Assembly (NCBI RefSeq): GCF_022808645.1
Contig: NZ_JAKZKT010000011.1
Span: 53,815-117,814 of the forward strand
Source of the DNA: Bacillus litorisediminis
GTDB taxonomy: Bacteria; Bacillota; Bacilli; Bacillales; JC228
Direction: 5' to 3'
Length of the DNA stretch: 64,000 nt
Under the pieces are notes generated by a model. The model searched no databases and had not been told where the DNA came from. It saw only the letters and a program-made list of their open reading frames with translations. The position numbers and the translations under genes are program-made. Shown piece by piece: positions 57,469 through 64,000 of this stretch. Each line of letters opens with the position of its first letter. The stretch's first letter is position 1.

Positions 57469-58365
57469 ATGAGTATACAAGAGACGAATATGGGTTTACA
57501 GCAAATGGTGGACGAGATTGTGCAACACAGTTCTGGGACCTATGGTGTGGCGGTGAAGCATTTGGACACGGGGGAGTTTGCTGGAGTTAATCAACATGAA
57601 CGTTTCCAATTGGCCAGTACGTTCAAGATTCCGATATTAGTAACACTCTTTCGCGATGTGAATTCCAATAAACTGAAATTGGAAGATCTCGTTACCGTAC
57701 AAGAAGAAGATTTCGTGATAGGTTCCGGTGTGATTCAACATTTGCATCCTGGAGTGCAGTTCACGATTAAGGATTTAGCCACACTGATGATTATTGTCAG
57801 CGATAACTTGGCTACCGATCTGATATTAAAGCTTGTCGGTACAGAGAACGTAACATCTTATATGAAAGAGCTTGGTTTATCCAATACCTTTATTCATTTC
57901 AGTTGCCGGCAGTTACTGAATCTAAGCATCGGACTCGATTTAAATTCCTTCTTGAGTGCAGAGGAGGTACGTTCTGTAAAGTGGGATTTTGATTATAACA
58001 GCCTTATCTTTCAAGGTGATTCTCACAATAACGTGTCAACGCCGATTGAGATGGCTATACTTGTAGAGAAAATCGCCAGAAAAGAAATTATTTCCGAGAA
58101 ATCGTGTGAGGCTATGTTAGATATTTTGCTAAAACAGCAATTTAACAGCCGTCTCCCTTATTTGTTGCCTAGCAAAACAAAAGTGGCTCATAAAACTGGA
58201 ACAATCGGCAACGTGATCAACGATGTAGGCATTGTTTATTTACCTAAAGGTAAGGGTGCCTTTTCGATTGCCGTTTTATCTAAAGAGAATGTTACCATGG
58301 AAGAAGGGGAACGTACCATCGGCCGCATTGCCAAAGCTGCTTATGACTACTTTCTAAAAAGATAA
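57469..58365 (+). CDS. Class-A-beta-lactamase-like serine hydrolase without signal peptide
   Basis: About 298 residues. ASTFKIPILV holds SxxK, VSDNLATDLIL the SDN motif, and AHKTGTIGNVINDVG the KTG motif, so the fold and active site of class A enzymes are present. The omega-loop Glu-x-x-Leu-Asn is not evident; the nearest segment reads CRQLLNLS, with Arg where the deacylating Glu is expected. There is no export signal. It is therefore more likely a cytosolic peptidase or esterase than a resistance enzyme, though this is inference. ATG 57469 has GGAG nine bases upstream. The TAA stop overlaps a repeat edge. Confidence 0.85.
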   Translation: MSIQETNMGLQQMVDEIVQHSSGTYGVAVKHLDTGEFAGVNQHERFQLASTFKIPILVTLFRDVNSNKLKLEDLVTVQEEDFVIGSGVIQHLHPGVQFTIKDLATLMIIVSDNLATDLILKLVGTENVTSYMKELGLSNTFIHFSCRQLLNLSIGLDLNSFLSAEEVRSVKWDFDYNSLIFQGDSHNNVSTPIEMAILVEKIARKEIISEKSCEAMLDILLKQQFNSRLPYLLPSKTKVAHKTGTIGNVINDVGIVYLPKGKGAFSIAVLSKENVTMEEGERTIGRIAKAAYDYFLKR

Positions 58366-58419
58366 CAGAGGGACGGTTCTTTTGTTTCACTGAAACAAAA
58401 GAACCGTCCCCATGTTTCA
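58362..58419. repeat. REP-like inverted repeat pair between convergent genes
   Basis: Units at about 58362-58389 and 58392-58419 face each other. The first overlaps the TAA stop of the plus-strand hydrolase. The last three bases of the second (TCA) are the TGA stop of the minus-strand acetamidase. Together they replace a terminator. Confidence 0.92.
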
Positions 58420-59361
58420 AATCATGCGAATCGCCCCATGTGGCAATACAGCGTGAACTCCCTTAACACCATTTACTACCTGTGAGATTCTTAAGTCGAC
58501 TGCGACACTGGCTAATGCAGTGGCTTCTGTTTTTTCTATTCTGTAAAAGCCTTGCATAAGCCGAACCATTTCATCTAATGCAACCGCCGTTGCTTCATTA
58601 AGATCTTCACTGAATCCAAACGTAATCCAGCCCGAAGGAGTCTTGGCTCTTGGCATCGTTAGCTGTATGTCTTCATGGACAACTAAGGAAATGTCAACGA
58701 AATCCATGGGGCATTCGATTGCAGTTCCGGATACTTCTCCATCACCCTGCAGGGCATGACCGTCGCCAATAGAGAAGAGAGCTCCTTCAACTGAAACTGG
58801 CAAGAATAGGCTGCTTCCTTTTACTAATTCTTTACAGTCGATATTCCCGCCGCAGTATCGGGGCGGTGCAGTTGAATGGACACCGGCTTCTTTTGGTGCA
58901 ACGCCCATTACACCCATAAACGGGGATAGAGCTACCGTAAATGTTCGATCTCCAATTTTGCAGCTGCCTGTCATCTTTACGGAATCTAGTTCCCAGTCTA
59001 GCTGTACTCGTTTTTGGTCGATTATTCCGAGTACTTCGTTTTGCCAGCTATTGACTCCGCCCGCCCAGTTTTGCCCATACCAGCCTGGAACAAGATCATT
59101 TATTTTAACCTCAAGAACCGTTCCTGGTTTTGCATCTCGAACAAAAATGGGTCCGATGAGAGGATGACCTGGCCGATCCTCTTTTTCTCTCGAACTATAA
59201 AACACTCTTTCTTCTGTTTTCGCACTAGAATAGCCCCATTGGATATCTGGTGTTTTTAATTGAATTGAATCTCCCGAATCCACAGTTAATATCGGCTGAT
59301 ATTCTCTGTTAAAGCTGCCGTGCAGGTTATCATTATGTAATGAAAGTAATTGATGAATCAA
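58417..59361 (-). CDS. Acetamidase/formamidase family protein
   Basis: About 314 residues of the FmdA_AmdA family. GHPLIGPIFVRDAKPGTVLEVKI, NWAGGVNSW, SPFMGVMGVAPKEAGVHSTAPPRYCGGNIDC, and GDGHALQGDGEVSGTAIECPM are the usual motifs with metal-binding residues. Family members hydrolyse formamide, acetamide or larger amides to ammonia. TTG 59361 is favoured because AGGAG is eight bases away; GTG 59370 is too close to it. It faces the peptide locus; a functional link is possible but not shown. Confidence 0.88.
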   Translation of the reverse strand: MIHQLLSLHNDNLHGSFNREYQPILTVDSGDSIQLKTPDIQWGYSSAKTEERVFYSSREKEDRPGHPLIGPIFVRDAKPGTVLEVKINDLVPGWYGQNWAGGVNSWQNEVLGIIDQKRVQLDWELDSVKMTGSCKIGDRTFTVALSPFMGVMGVAPKEAGVHSTAPPRYCGGNIDCKELVKGSSLFLPVSVEGALFSIGDGHALQGDGEVSGTAIECPMDFVDISLVVHEDIQLTMPRAKTPSGWITFGFSEDLNEATAVALDEMVRLMQGFYRIEKTEATALASVAVDLRISQVVNGVKGVHAVLPHGAIRMI

Positions 59362-59532
59362 GGATCTCACTCCTGTATGGTTGATAATTTATTTTATCAT
59401 AAACTGCCGCGAGTCCTAGATGTATTCATTTGGTGAAGGCCAATCTTGTAATTACATATATTTCCCATATTTTCAGTAAACTTCCTTCGCTTTATAATAG
59501 GTAAAAAGACACAATCAGAAGGGAAGATACCC

Positions 59533-60822
59533 ATGCACCAAATCAGTGAATTGGCCCCGCATAGCAGTGAAACCAAGACCTGCCCGCAATGTCAGAAGCA
59601 GATGCCGGCAGCATCAGAGTACATAACCTGGTGTGAGTATTGTGATTACAATGTAAATCCGACGATACCCGAAGAGAGTACACCGATTACACGGCTATAC
59701 GAAAGGCTGGGTGAACGATTAGGAGAAAGTTTGGTGGAGAACATTAAAGAAGGCGTGACACCGACTGCATGGATTCCGACTATCGCGGCTTTCTTTATTG
59801 CTACAATAGTTCATATGGTAAGCCTTGGATTATTGTTAGGCGGACTGTACTGCTTATTCTTTGCAGACAAAAATATCTACATCTATATAGCAATTGTTCT
59901 GCTTTTCGGTTTATCGTGGGTATTGCGTCCGAGGATTGATCGGTTAGAAAAAGACCAGTTCATTCTTCCGAGGGATGAATTTCCAACCCTTTATGGTATC
60001 TGTGAAAAAATAAGCGAAGAAATGAATACAAAAAAGGTAGATGGCATTATTATTGATCATGGGTTTAATGCTTCTATCACGGAAGTTGGTTTCCGCAGAA
60101 AAGTGATTGTTACCGTCGGTCTGCCTCTCTTTTCCATTTTAAATGCAGATGAACGGTTATCTGTCCTTGCTCATGAGATTGGGCATAAAGAAAATAAAGA
60201 CCTCTCGAAAAGCTTTTATTTAGGAACAGCCATTTCCACCATTTATACTTGGTTTGATCTCTTGTATCCTGATAAAGCTACCAATGGTGAGAGAGAAGAT
60301 GGGATGTCTCTGCTTGAAGTTCCAGCCTATTATTTTATGAAAGCTATCTCTTTCATCCCTTACAGTTTAATCTATCTGCTGACCTTCTTACTTTATCGGA
60401 ATAAGCAAGTTGCAGAATTTAAGGCAGATTTGTTTGAAGCGGAAGTAACTGGGACACATACAGCTATACAAGTATTAGAAAAACTGCATTATGGGGATTT
60501 ATTTGCCCACATTAGTAGAAAAGTAGCGTTAAATAACGAAAAATTAAATCTGTTTACAGAACTTAAAAGCAGAGTTGCAAATCTCCCGGAAAGAGAAAGA
60601 AAAAGACTAAAGCGGAAAACAGAACTGGAAAAGACGAGAATTGATACGACCCATCCGGCAACTCATTTGCGAATGAATCTTTTAAAAGCTAAAATGATGC
60701 ATCCGAAAATTAAACTAACAAGCTTAGAGGCGAGTGCCTTACAAAAAGAACTCGAGAAATTAGAAGAACCGGTTCAAGGAAAAATAATTGACGAAATCAA
60801 ATATAATCTCTACCAATGGTAA
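59533..60822 (+). CDS. M48-family metalloprotease with N-terminal zinc ribbon
   Basis: 429 residues. CPQCQKQ and CEYCDYN (about 17-42) form a zinc ribbon. Two membrane helices (about 85-125) precede the peptidase domain, which has HEIGHKENKD (zinc HExxH), and further hydrophobic helices lie at about 260-290. EFKADLFEAEVTGT supplies the third ligand Glu. HPATHLRMNLL near the C-terminus is typical of HtpX/Ste24-like proteins. It should be a membrane protease facing the cytosol, perhaps in quality control. AAGGGAAG precedes the ATG. Confidence 0.9.
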   Translation: MHQISELAPHSSETKTCPQCQKQMPAASEYITWCEYCDYNVNPTIPEESTPITRLYERLGERLGESLVENIKEGVTPTAWIPTIAAFFIATIVHMVSLGLLLGGLYCLFFADKNIYIYIAIVLLFGLSWVLRPRIDRLEKDQFILPRDEFPTLYGICEKISEEMNTKKVDGIIIDHGFNASITEVGFRRKVIVTVGLPLFSILNADERLSVLAHEIGHKENKDLSKSFYLGTAISTIYTWFDLLYPDKATNGEREDGMSLLEVPAYYFMKAISFIPYSLIYLLTFLLYRNKQVAEFKADLFEAEVTGTHTAIQVLEKLHYGDLFAHISRKVALNNEKLNLFTELKSRVANLPERERKRLKRKTELEKTRIDTTHPATHLRMNLLKAKMMHPKIKLTSLEASALQKELEKLEEPVQGKIIDEIKYNLYQW

Positions 60823-60832
60823 GAGATTAACT

Positions 60833-60861
60833 GCCTTCTATTTAAAATAGAGGGCTTTTTA
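60833..60861 (+). terminator. Rho-independent terminator behind M48 gene
   Basis: GCCTTCTAT pairs with ATAGAGGGC, followed by five T. The remaining bases to 61116 show no clear feature; a promoter for the next operon is presumably there. Confidence 0.85.
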
Positions 60862-61116
60862 TATGTATATCGATATCAGTGCATCAATGCTTTAATTTGG
60901 CAAGGGACAGACACCAATTGAATTATTAAATCGACTCCATTTTTGTTTATATTTTCTATTCCAATTATTCAAAATATTATATTGATTTGAAATATTAATG
61001 GTGGTAGGATGAGACTTAAATATATTTCTAGATGTTTGATTTCAAGAATTTTAATTCTGGAAATATTCTGCATGAGGGATTGGGATATTTTATTAACTAG
61101 TAGGAGGCGTTAGAGG

Positions 61117-62319
61117 ATGGAGAAAGTGTTTACTAAATTAGATGAAGTGTACGATGAGATTGTTCAGATTCGGCGGCATCTTCATCAATATCCAGAGCTT
61201 TCTTTTCAAGAAACCAACACAGCTAATTATATTGCGGCTTATCATGAAAAGCTGGGGCATGAGGTACGGACAGGTGTCGGAGGCAATGGTGTTGTAGCTT
61301 ATTTAAAAGGGGACAAGCCTGGTCCAACTGTAGCGCTTCGCGCGGATTTTGATGCTCTTCCCATTCAAGAGCAGACGGATGTTCCATTTAAGTCGGTAAA
61401 TGATGGTGTCATGCATGCATGTGGTCACGACGGTCATACGGCTTCACTGCTTGGATTGGCAAAAGTTTTAAATAGTATGAAGTCTGAGATAGAGGGGACG
61501 GTTGTTTTTATTCATCAGCATGCGGAGGAACTGCCGCCTGGGGGTGCCATTGCCATGATCGAGGACGGCTGTTTGGAAGGTGTGGATGTCATTTTTGGTA
61601 CCCATTTGCAGGCCCAGCAGCCATTAGGTGAAATTGGCTACCGTGTCGGACCGTTACAAGCGGCTCCAGACCGTTTTGATATTGTGATTCAAGGGAAAGG
61701 TGGGCATGGTGCTGCCCCTCATGAGACAAAGGATAGCATCGTGATTGGCGGGCAGTTAATTGGAAACCTGCAGCAAATTGTCAGCCGAAGAGTTGATCCG
61801 CTTGAATCTGCCGTTGTTTCTGTTTGTAACTTTGAAGCCAAAAATCCTTATAACGTCATTGCTGATACGGCAAAACTTACGGGAACCGTTCGGACTTTTA
61901 AAGAAGAGATTCGTCATTTTATAGAAAAAGAGATTGAGAAAGTTGTTAAAGGCACATGTCTCGTTTCGGATGCAAGCTATGAATATACGTATACGCGAGG
62001 GTATCCTACAACGGTCAATCATAAAGAGGAAACAGAATTCGTTGCGGAACTGGCAAAATCAGTGCCTGGTGTAGAGTCCGTCAGAGAAACCGAGCCGATC
62101 ATGGGCGGAGAAGACTTTTCTTATTATTTACAAAAAGTAAAGGGTACATTTTTCTTTACGGGAGCAAGAAATCCTGAGTGGGAGACAGCTTACCCGCATC
62201 ACCATCCGAAATTTGATCTGGATGAAAGAGCACTGTTAATTGCTGCTAAAGTTTTGGGTGCAGCCACTTTGCAGTACATGAGAAATAGAGCGGGGGAAGA
62301 AGTGTCAGCGGAAGCATAA
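61117..62319 (+). CDS. M20-family amidohydrolase
   Basis: 400 residues. RRHLHQYPELSFQE at the N-terminus, MHACGHDGHTA, HQHAEELPPGGA and GGEDFSYYL carry the metal ligands of the M20D aminoacylase/carboxypeptidase group; a dimerisation domain spans about 185-295 (GKGGHGAAPHETKDSI). It hydrolyses N-acyl amino acids or related amides in the cytosol. GGAGG precedes the ATG. It is followed by a two-gene DUF3100 membrane unit, so an amide or peptide may be imported and cleaved here. Confidence 0.92.
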   Translation: MEKVFTKLDEVYDEIVQIRRHLHQYPELSFQETNTANYIAAYHEKLGHEVRTGVGGNGVVAYLKGDKPGPTVALRADFDALPIQEQTDVPFKSVNDGVMHACGHDGHTASLLGLAKVLNSMKSEIEGTVVFIHQHAEELPPGGAIAMIEDGCLEGVDVIFGTHLQAQQPLGEIGYRVGPLQAAPDRFDIVIQGKGGHGAAPHETKDSIVIGGQLIGNLQQIVSRRVDPLESAVVSVCNFEAKNPYNVIADTAKLTGTVRTFKEEIRHFIEKEIEKVVKGTCLVSDASYEYTYTRGYPTTVNHKEETEFVAELAKSVPGVESVRETEPIMGGEDFSYYLQKVKGTFFFTGARNPEWETAYPHHHPKFDLDERALLIAAKVLGAATLQYMRNRAGEEVSAEA

Positions 62320-62358
62320 GGAAATACGATAAAAATCACCTGAGAGGAGCTGACAAAT

Positions 62359-63180
62359 ATGGCAGCGCAAGTACAGAGTTTATGGAAAGATTGGCGAGTT
62401 CATGCCTTAGTATTGGGGATTGTATTAGTGACAGAAACCATTGGAATTCACCAAATTCCGCTGGGACCAGGTGTGATTTTATTGTTACCGATGCTTTACG
62501 CCGTAATGATCGGGGTCGGTTTATACTTTACACCGCTTGTCAAAGAAAAGCAGGCTAAAAATGCGGAATCCCTTGTATTTTTATCAGTTACGCTTTTAGT
62601 TGCAAAGTTTGGTGTGCAGGCTGGACCAGCCCTGCCACAGCTCATTGAAGCAGGACCTGCTTTATTGCTGCAGGAAATTGGGAACCTTGGCACCATTTTT
62701 TTAGCTCTTCCCGTAGCGGTTTTACTCGGAATTAAAAGAGAAAGTATTGGGATGACTCATTCGATTGGGAGAGAACCTAATGTTGCCTTAATTACGGATA
62801 AATACGGTTTTTCGTCGCCGGAAGGTCGCGGAGTCATGGCCATGTACATTTTCGGTACAGTTTTCGGGGCCATTTTTATGGGATTGGTATCAGGATTCTT
62901 AGCCACTGTCACCCCGCTTCATCCATTGTCCTTTGCGATGGCAACAGGGATTGGAAGCGGAAGTATGGCAGCGGCTGCATTAGGCCCTCTTGTTGCTGCC
63001 TATCCGGACATGGAAGCAGACCTCATAGCTTTTTCGGGGGCGAGTAACTTAGCGACATCGGTAACGGGATTATATGTAAGTATATTTGTAGCCTTGCCAT
63101 TAACGGAAAAGCTTTACGCATTAATGACGAAAAGGAAGAATAAAACAACAGAGCCAGGCGCCGGTGTGGGGGTGAAGTAG
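62359..63180 (+). CDS. DUF3100 membrane protein
   Basis: 273 residues with about seven or eight hydrophobic helices. Motifs LGPGVILLLPMLYAVMIGVGLYFTP, LIEAGPALLLQEIGNLGTIFLALPVAVLLGIKRESIGMTHSIGREPNVALITDKYG, and ATGIGSGSMAAAALGPLV fit the DUF3100 family. The Gly-rich, paired-helix character suggests a transporter component; this is inference. GAGAGGAGCTG precedes the ATG. It is followed without a gap by a 150-residue membrane protein. Confidence 0.82.
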   Translation: MAAQVQSLWKDWRVHALVLGIVLVTETIGIHQIPLGPGVILLLPMLYAVMIGVGLYFTPLVKEKQAKNAESLVFLSVTLLVAKFGVQAGPALPQLIEAGPALLLQEIGNLGTIFLALPVAVLLGIKRESIGMTHSIGREPNVALITDKYGFSSPEGRGVMAMYIFGTVFGAIFMGLVSGFLATVTPLHPLSFAMATGIGSGSMAAAALGPLVAAYPDMEADLIAFSGASNLATSVTGLYVSIFVALPLTEKLYALMTKRKNKTTEPGAGVGVK

Positions 63181-63633
63181 ATGTTAAAGAGCATTCAAGA
63201 ATGGGTGATGGTGTTAGTCATTATTGGAGCAGTAGTGCTTATTGGGAACTGGATTGGCTATGATGTGGTTCCAATACAAGCAATCCCGGGAATGATTGTC
63301 TTAGCCCTTATATGTTTAGTTGGTTTAATCATTCATAAGTTACTGCCATTTAATATCCCAAGTGTAGCCTATATTGGACTTCTCGGGTTTATCTTGACCA
63401 TACCAGGTATGCCAGGTCAGGAAAAAATTGTTGAATGGACAGCTCATGTCAACCTACTTGCCATTGCAACACCTATTTTAGCCTACGCCGGTATTGCCAT
63501 TGGCCGTTCCTGGTCCGATTTCTCCAAACTAGGCTGGAAAACAATCATTGTCGGCATGTGCGTCCTGCTTGGCACATTTCTCGGATCTGCCATTATTGCA
63601 GAGGTTGTGTTGAGAATTCAAGGGATTATTTAA
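63181..63633 (+). CDS. Small membrane protein, partner of DUF3100 protein
   Basis: 150 residues, five hydrophobic segments (WVMVLVIIGAVVLIGNWIGY, IPGMIVLALICLVGLIIHKL, VAYIGLLGFILTIPGM, VNLLAIATPILAYAGIAIG, TIIVGMCVLLGTFLGSAIIAEVVL). The ATG follows the stop of the DUF3100 gene directly, with GGGGGTG as ribosome site inside that gene. The two likely form one transporter with the M20 enzyme as its catabolic partner. Family name not known to me. Confidence 0.78.
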   Translation: MLKSIQEWVMVLVIIGAVVLIGNWIGYDVVPIQAIPGMIVLALICLVGLIIHKLLPFNIPSVAYIGLLGFILTIPGMPGQEKIVEWTAHVNLLAIATPILAYAGIAIGRSWSDFSKLGWKTIIVGMCVLLGTFLGSAIIAEVVLRIQGII

Positions 63634-63654
63634 AATTCATTAAGAGCTGATGAT

Positions 63655-63696
63655 AAACACTCTATCACTACAATGTAGCGGTGGGGTGTTTTTTTT
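63655..63696 (+). terminator. Rho-independent terminator of the amidohydrolase operon
   Basis: AACACTC...CACTACA pairs imperfectly with TGTAGCGGTGGGGTGTT and is followed by eight T. The insertion sequence begins directly behind it. Confidence 0.75.
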
Positions 63697-63697
63697 A

Positions 63698-64000
63698 GGC
63701 TCTATAATATTTGTTGGGGTTTGAACACAACTTTTTATTCATAAAAAAAACACGTAAACATCCAATTCTTTTATACTTGAATTGTCGAGAAACAAGACAA
63801 AAGAAATGGAGTTACGTGTATATGAATATTACCATGAATATCCCTGGATTAAAAGATGTAGTCATTACCAAAGTTGAACAGTATGAGGATATAGTCCGCC
63901 TATATGTAGAGATGGAACGAAAGAATCATCGTTGTCCTGCATGTAATAACTGGACCCGTCGGGTCCATGATTATCGGATACAGAAAATTCACCACTTGAA
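63698..64000 (+). mobile_element. ISL3-family insertion sequence, left part
   Basis: The sequence GGCTCTATAATATTTGTTGG at 63698 looks like an ISL3-type terminal inverted repeat. It is followed by the transposase gene at 63822. The element runs out of the window. Confidence 0.7.
63822..64000 (+). CDS. ISL3-family transposase, N-terminal fragment
   Basis: 59 codons to the window end. MNITMNIPGLKDVVITKVEQ leads into a zinc ribbon (HRCPACNNWTRRVHDYR), as in the N-terminal zf-ISL3 domain. The catalytic DDE domain lies beyond the window. GGAG precedes the ATG at a long distance. Confidence 0.85.
   Translation, partial: MNITMNIPGLKDVVITKVEQYEDIVRLYVEMERKNHRCPACNNWTRRVHDYRIQKIHHL

Noticed and set aside
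57469..58365. Reading the class-A-like gene as an antibiotic-resistance beta-lactamase
   Set aside because: No export signal, omega-loop Glu not evident, and the gene sits at the end of a peptide-catabolism locus.
60900..60925. GGCAAGGGACAGACACCAATT as another dispersed repeat
   Set aside because: Only one copy is visible in the window, so no repeat family can be supported here.
61491..61512. GAGGGGACGGTTGTTTTT resembling a repeat core
   Set aside because: It lies inside the M20 gene, encodes conserved-looking residues (EIEGTVVFIH) and lacks the GAAAC and GTTTC ends; chance similarity.

Overview
This window looks like chromosome from an aerobic, spore-former-type Bacillaceae (Bacillus/Neobacillus/Cytobacillus-like). 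The evidence is an S-box (SAM-I) riboswitch before a yitJ-metH pair, LicT-type antitermination sites, cre-like boxes, strong AGGAGG ribosome sites with some TTG/GTG starts, and AT-rich coding sequence. The species cannot be named from sequence alone.

The most striking structure is a family of about 35 short (about 27-28 bp) hairpin-forming repeats. Each has GAAAC and GTTTC ends around a GGGACGGTTCT core, and they occur singly, in inverted pairs and in groups of up to four. They lie almost only between genes, very often with the TGA of the preceding gene formed by the first bases of the repeat. A REP-associated tyrosine transposase (RAYT) at 547-1323 is bracketed by copies, which suggests an active or recent RAYT-REP system in this genome. 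Repeats are dense in 1-28 kb and almost absent from 28-58 kb.

Layout. 1-2.3 kb: tail of a FecCD-type permease, the RAYT gene and a small methyltransferase. 2.3-7.2 kb (minus strand): aryl-beta-glucoside locus (6-phospho-beta-glucosidase, LicT-type antiterminator, EIIBCA permease); each gene has its own promoter, RAT-like antiterminator site and terminator, and two promoters overlap perfect cre boxes. 7.4-8.4 kb: YkgB-like lactonase. 8.6-14.2 kb: SAM-riboswitch-controlled yitJ-metH for methionine synthesis. 14.4-23.8 kb: a carbohydrate regulon of unknown substrate (two TIM-barrel isomerases, two Gfo/Idh/MocA dehydrogenases, a ribose-type ABC transporter, a LacI regulator) with four near-identical TGTAAY..RTTACA operators, three of them just downstream of a -10 box. 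24-27.8 kb: carboxylesterase, an IS200-type element, an MFS exporter and a LysR regulator.

28-35.9 kb: CitS/CitB-type two-component system, tripartite tricarboxylate transporter tctCBA, and 2-methylcitrate dehydratase plus methylisocitrate lyase without a methylcitrate synthase; this suggests uptake and use of an external tricarboxylate. 36-38.8 kb: an aldose-epimerase-like gene broken by one amber codon, an unrecognised two-gene unit encoding a glycine-rich membrane-hairpin protein and a helical partner, and a decayed small membrane protein. 38.9-45.1 kb: acid-sugar-type catabolic genes (aldehyde dehydrogenase, MFS symporter, beta-hydroxyacid dehydrogenase, mandelate-racemase-family enzyme) under a GntR/UTRA regulator with matching operator sites.

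45.6-58.4 kb: a peptide-catabolism locus. It has a proline-iminopeptidase/serine-hydrolase fusion with an internal ribosome site, an M81 (MlrC-like) metallopeptidase, a Dpp/Opp-type transporter, an RpiR regulator, a second MlrB-like serine hydrolase and a signal-less class-A-beta-lactamase-like protein. The mix recalls microcystinase clusters. 58.4-63.7 kb: acetamidase/formamidase, M48 protease, and an M20 amidohydrolase with a DUF3100 membrane pair. The window ends inside an ISL3-family insertion sequence.
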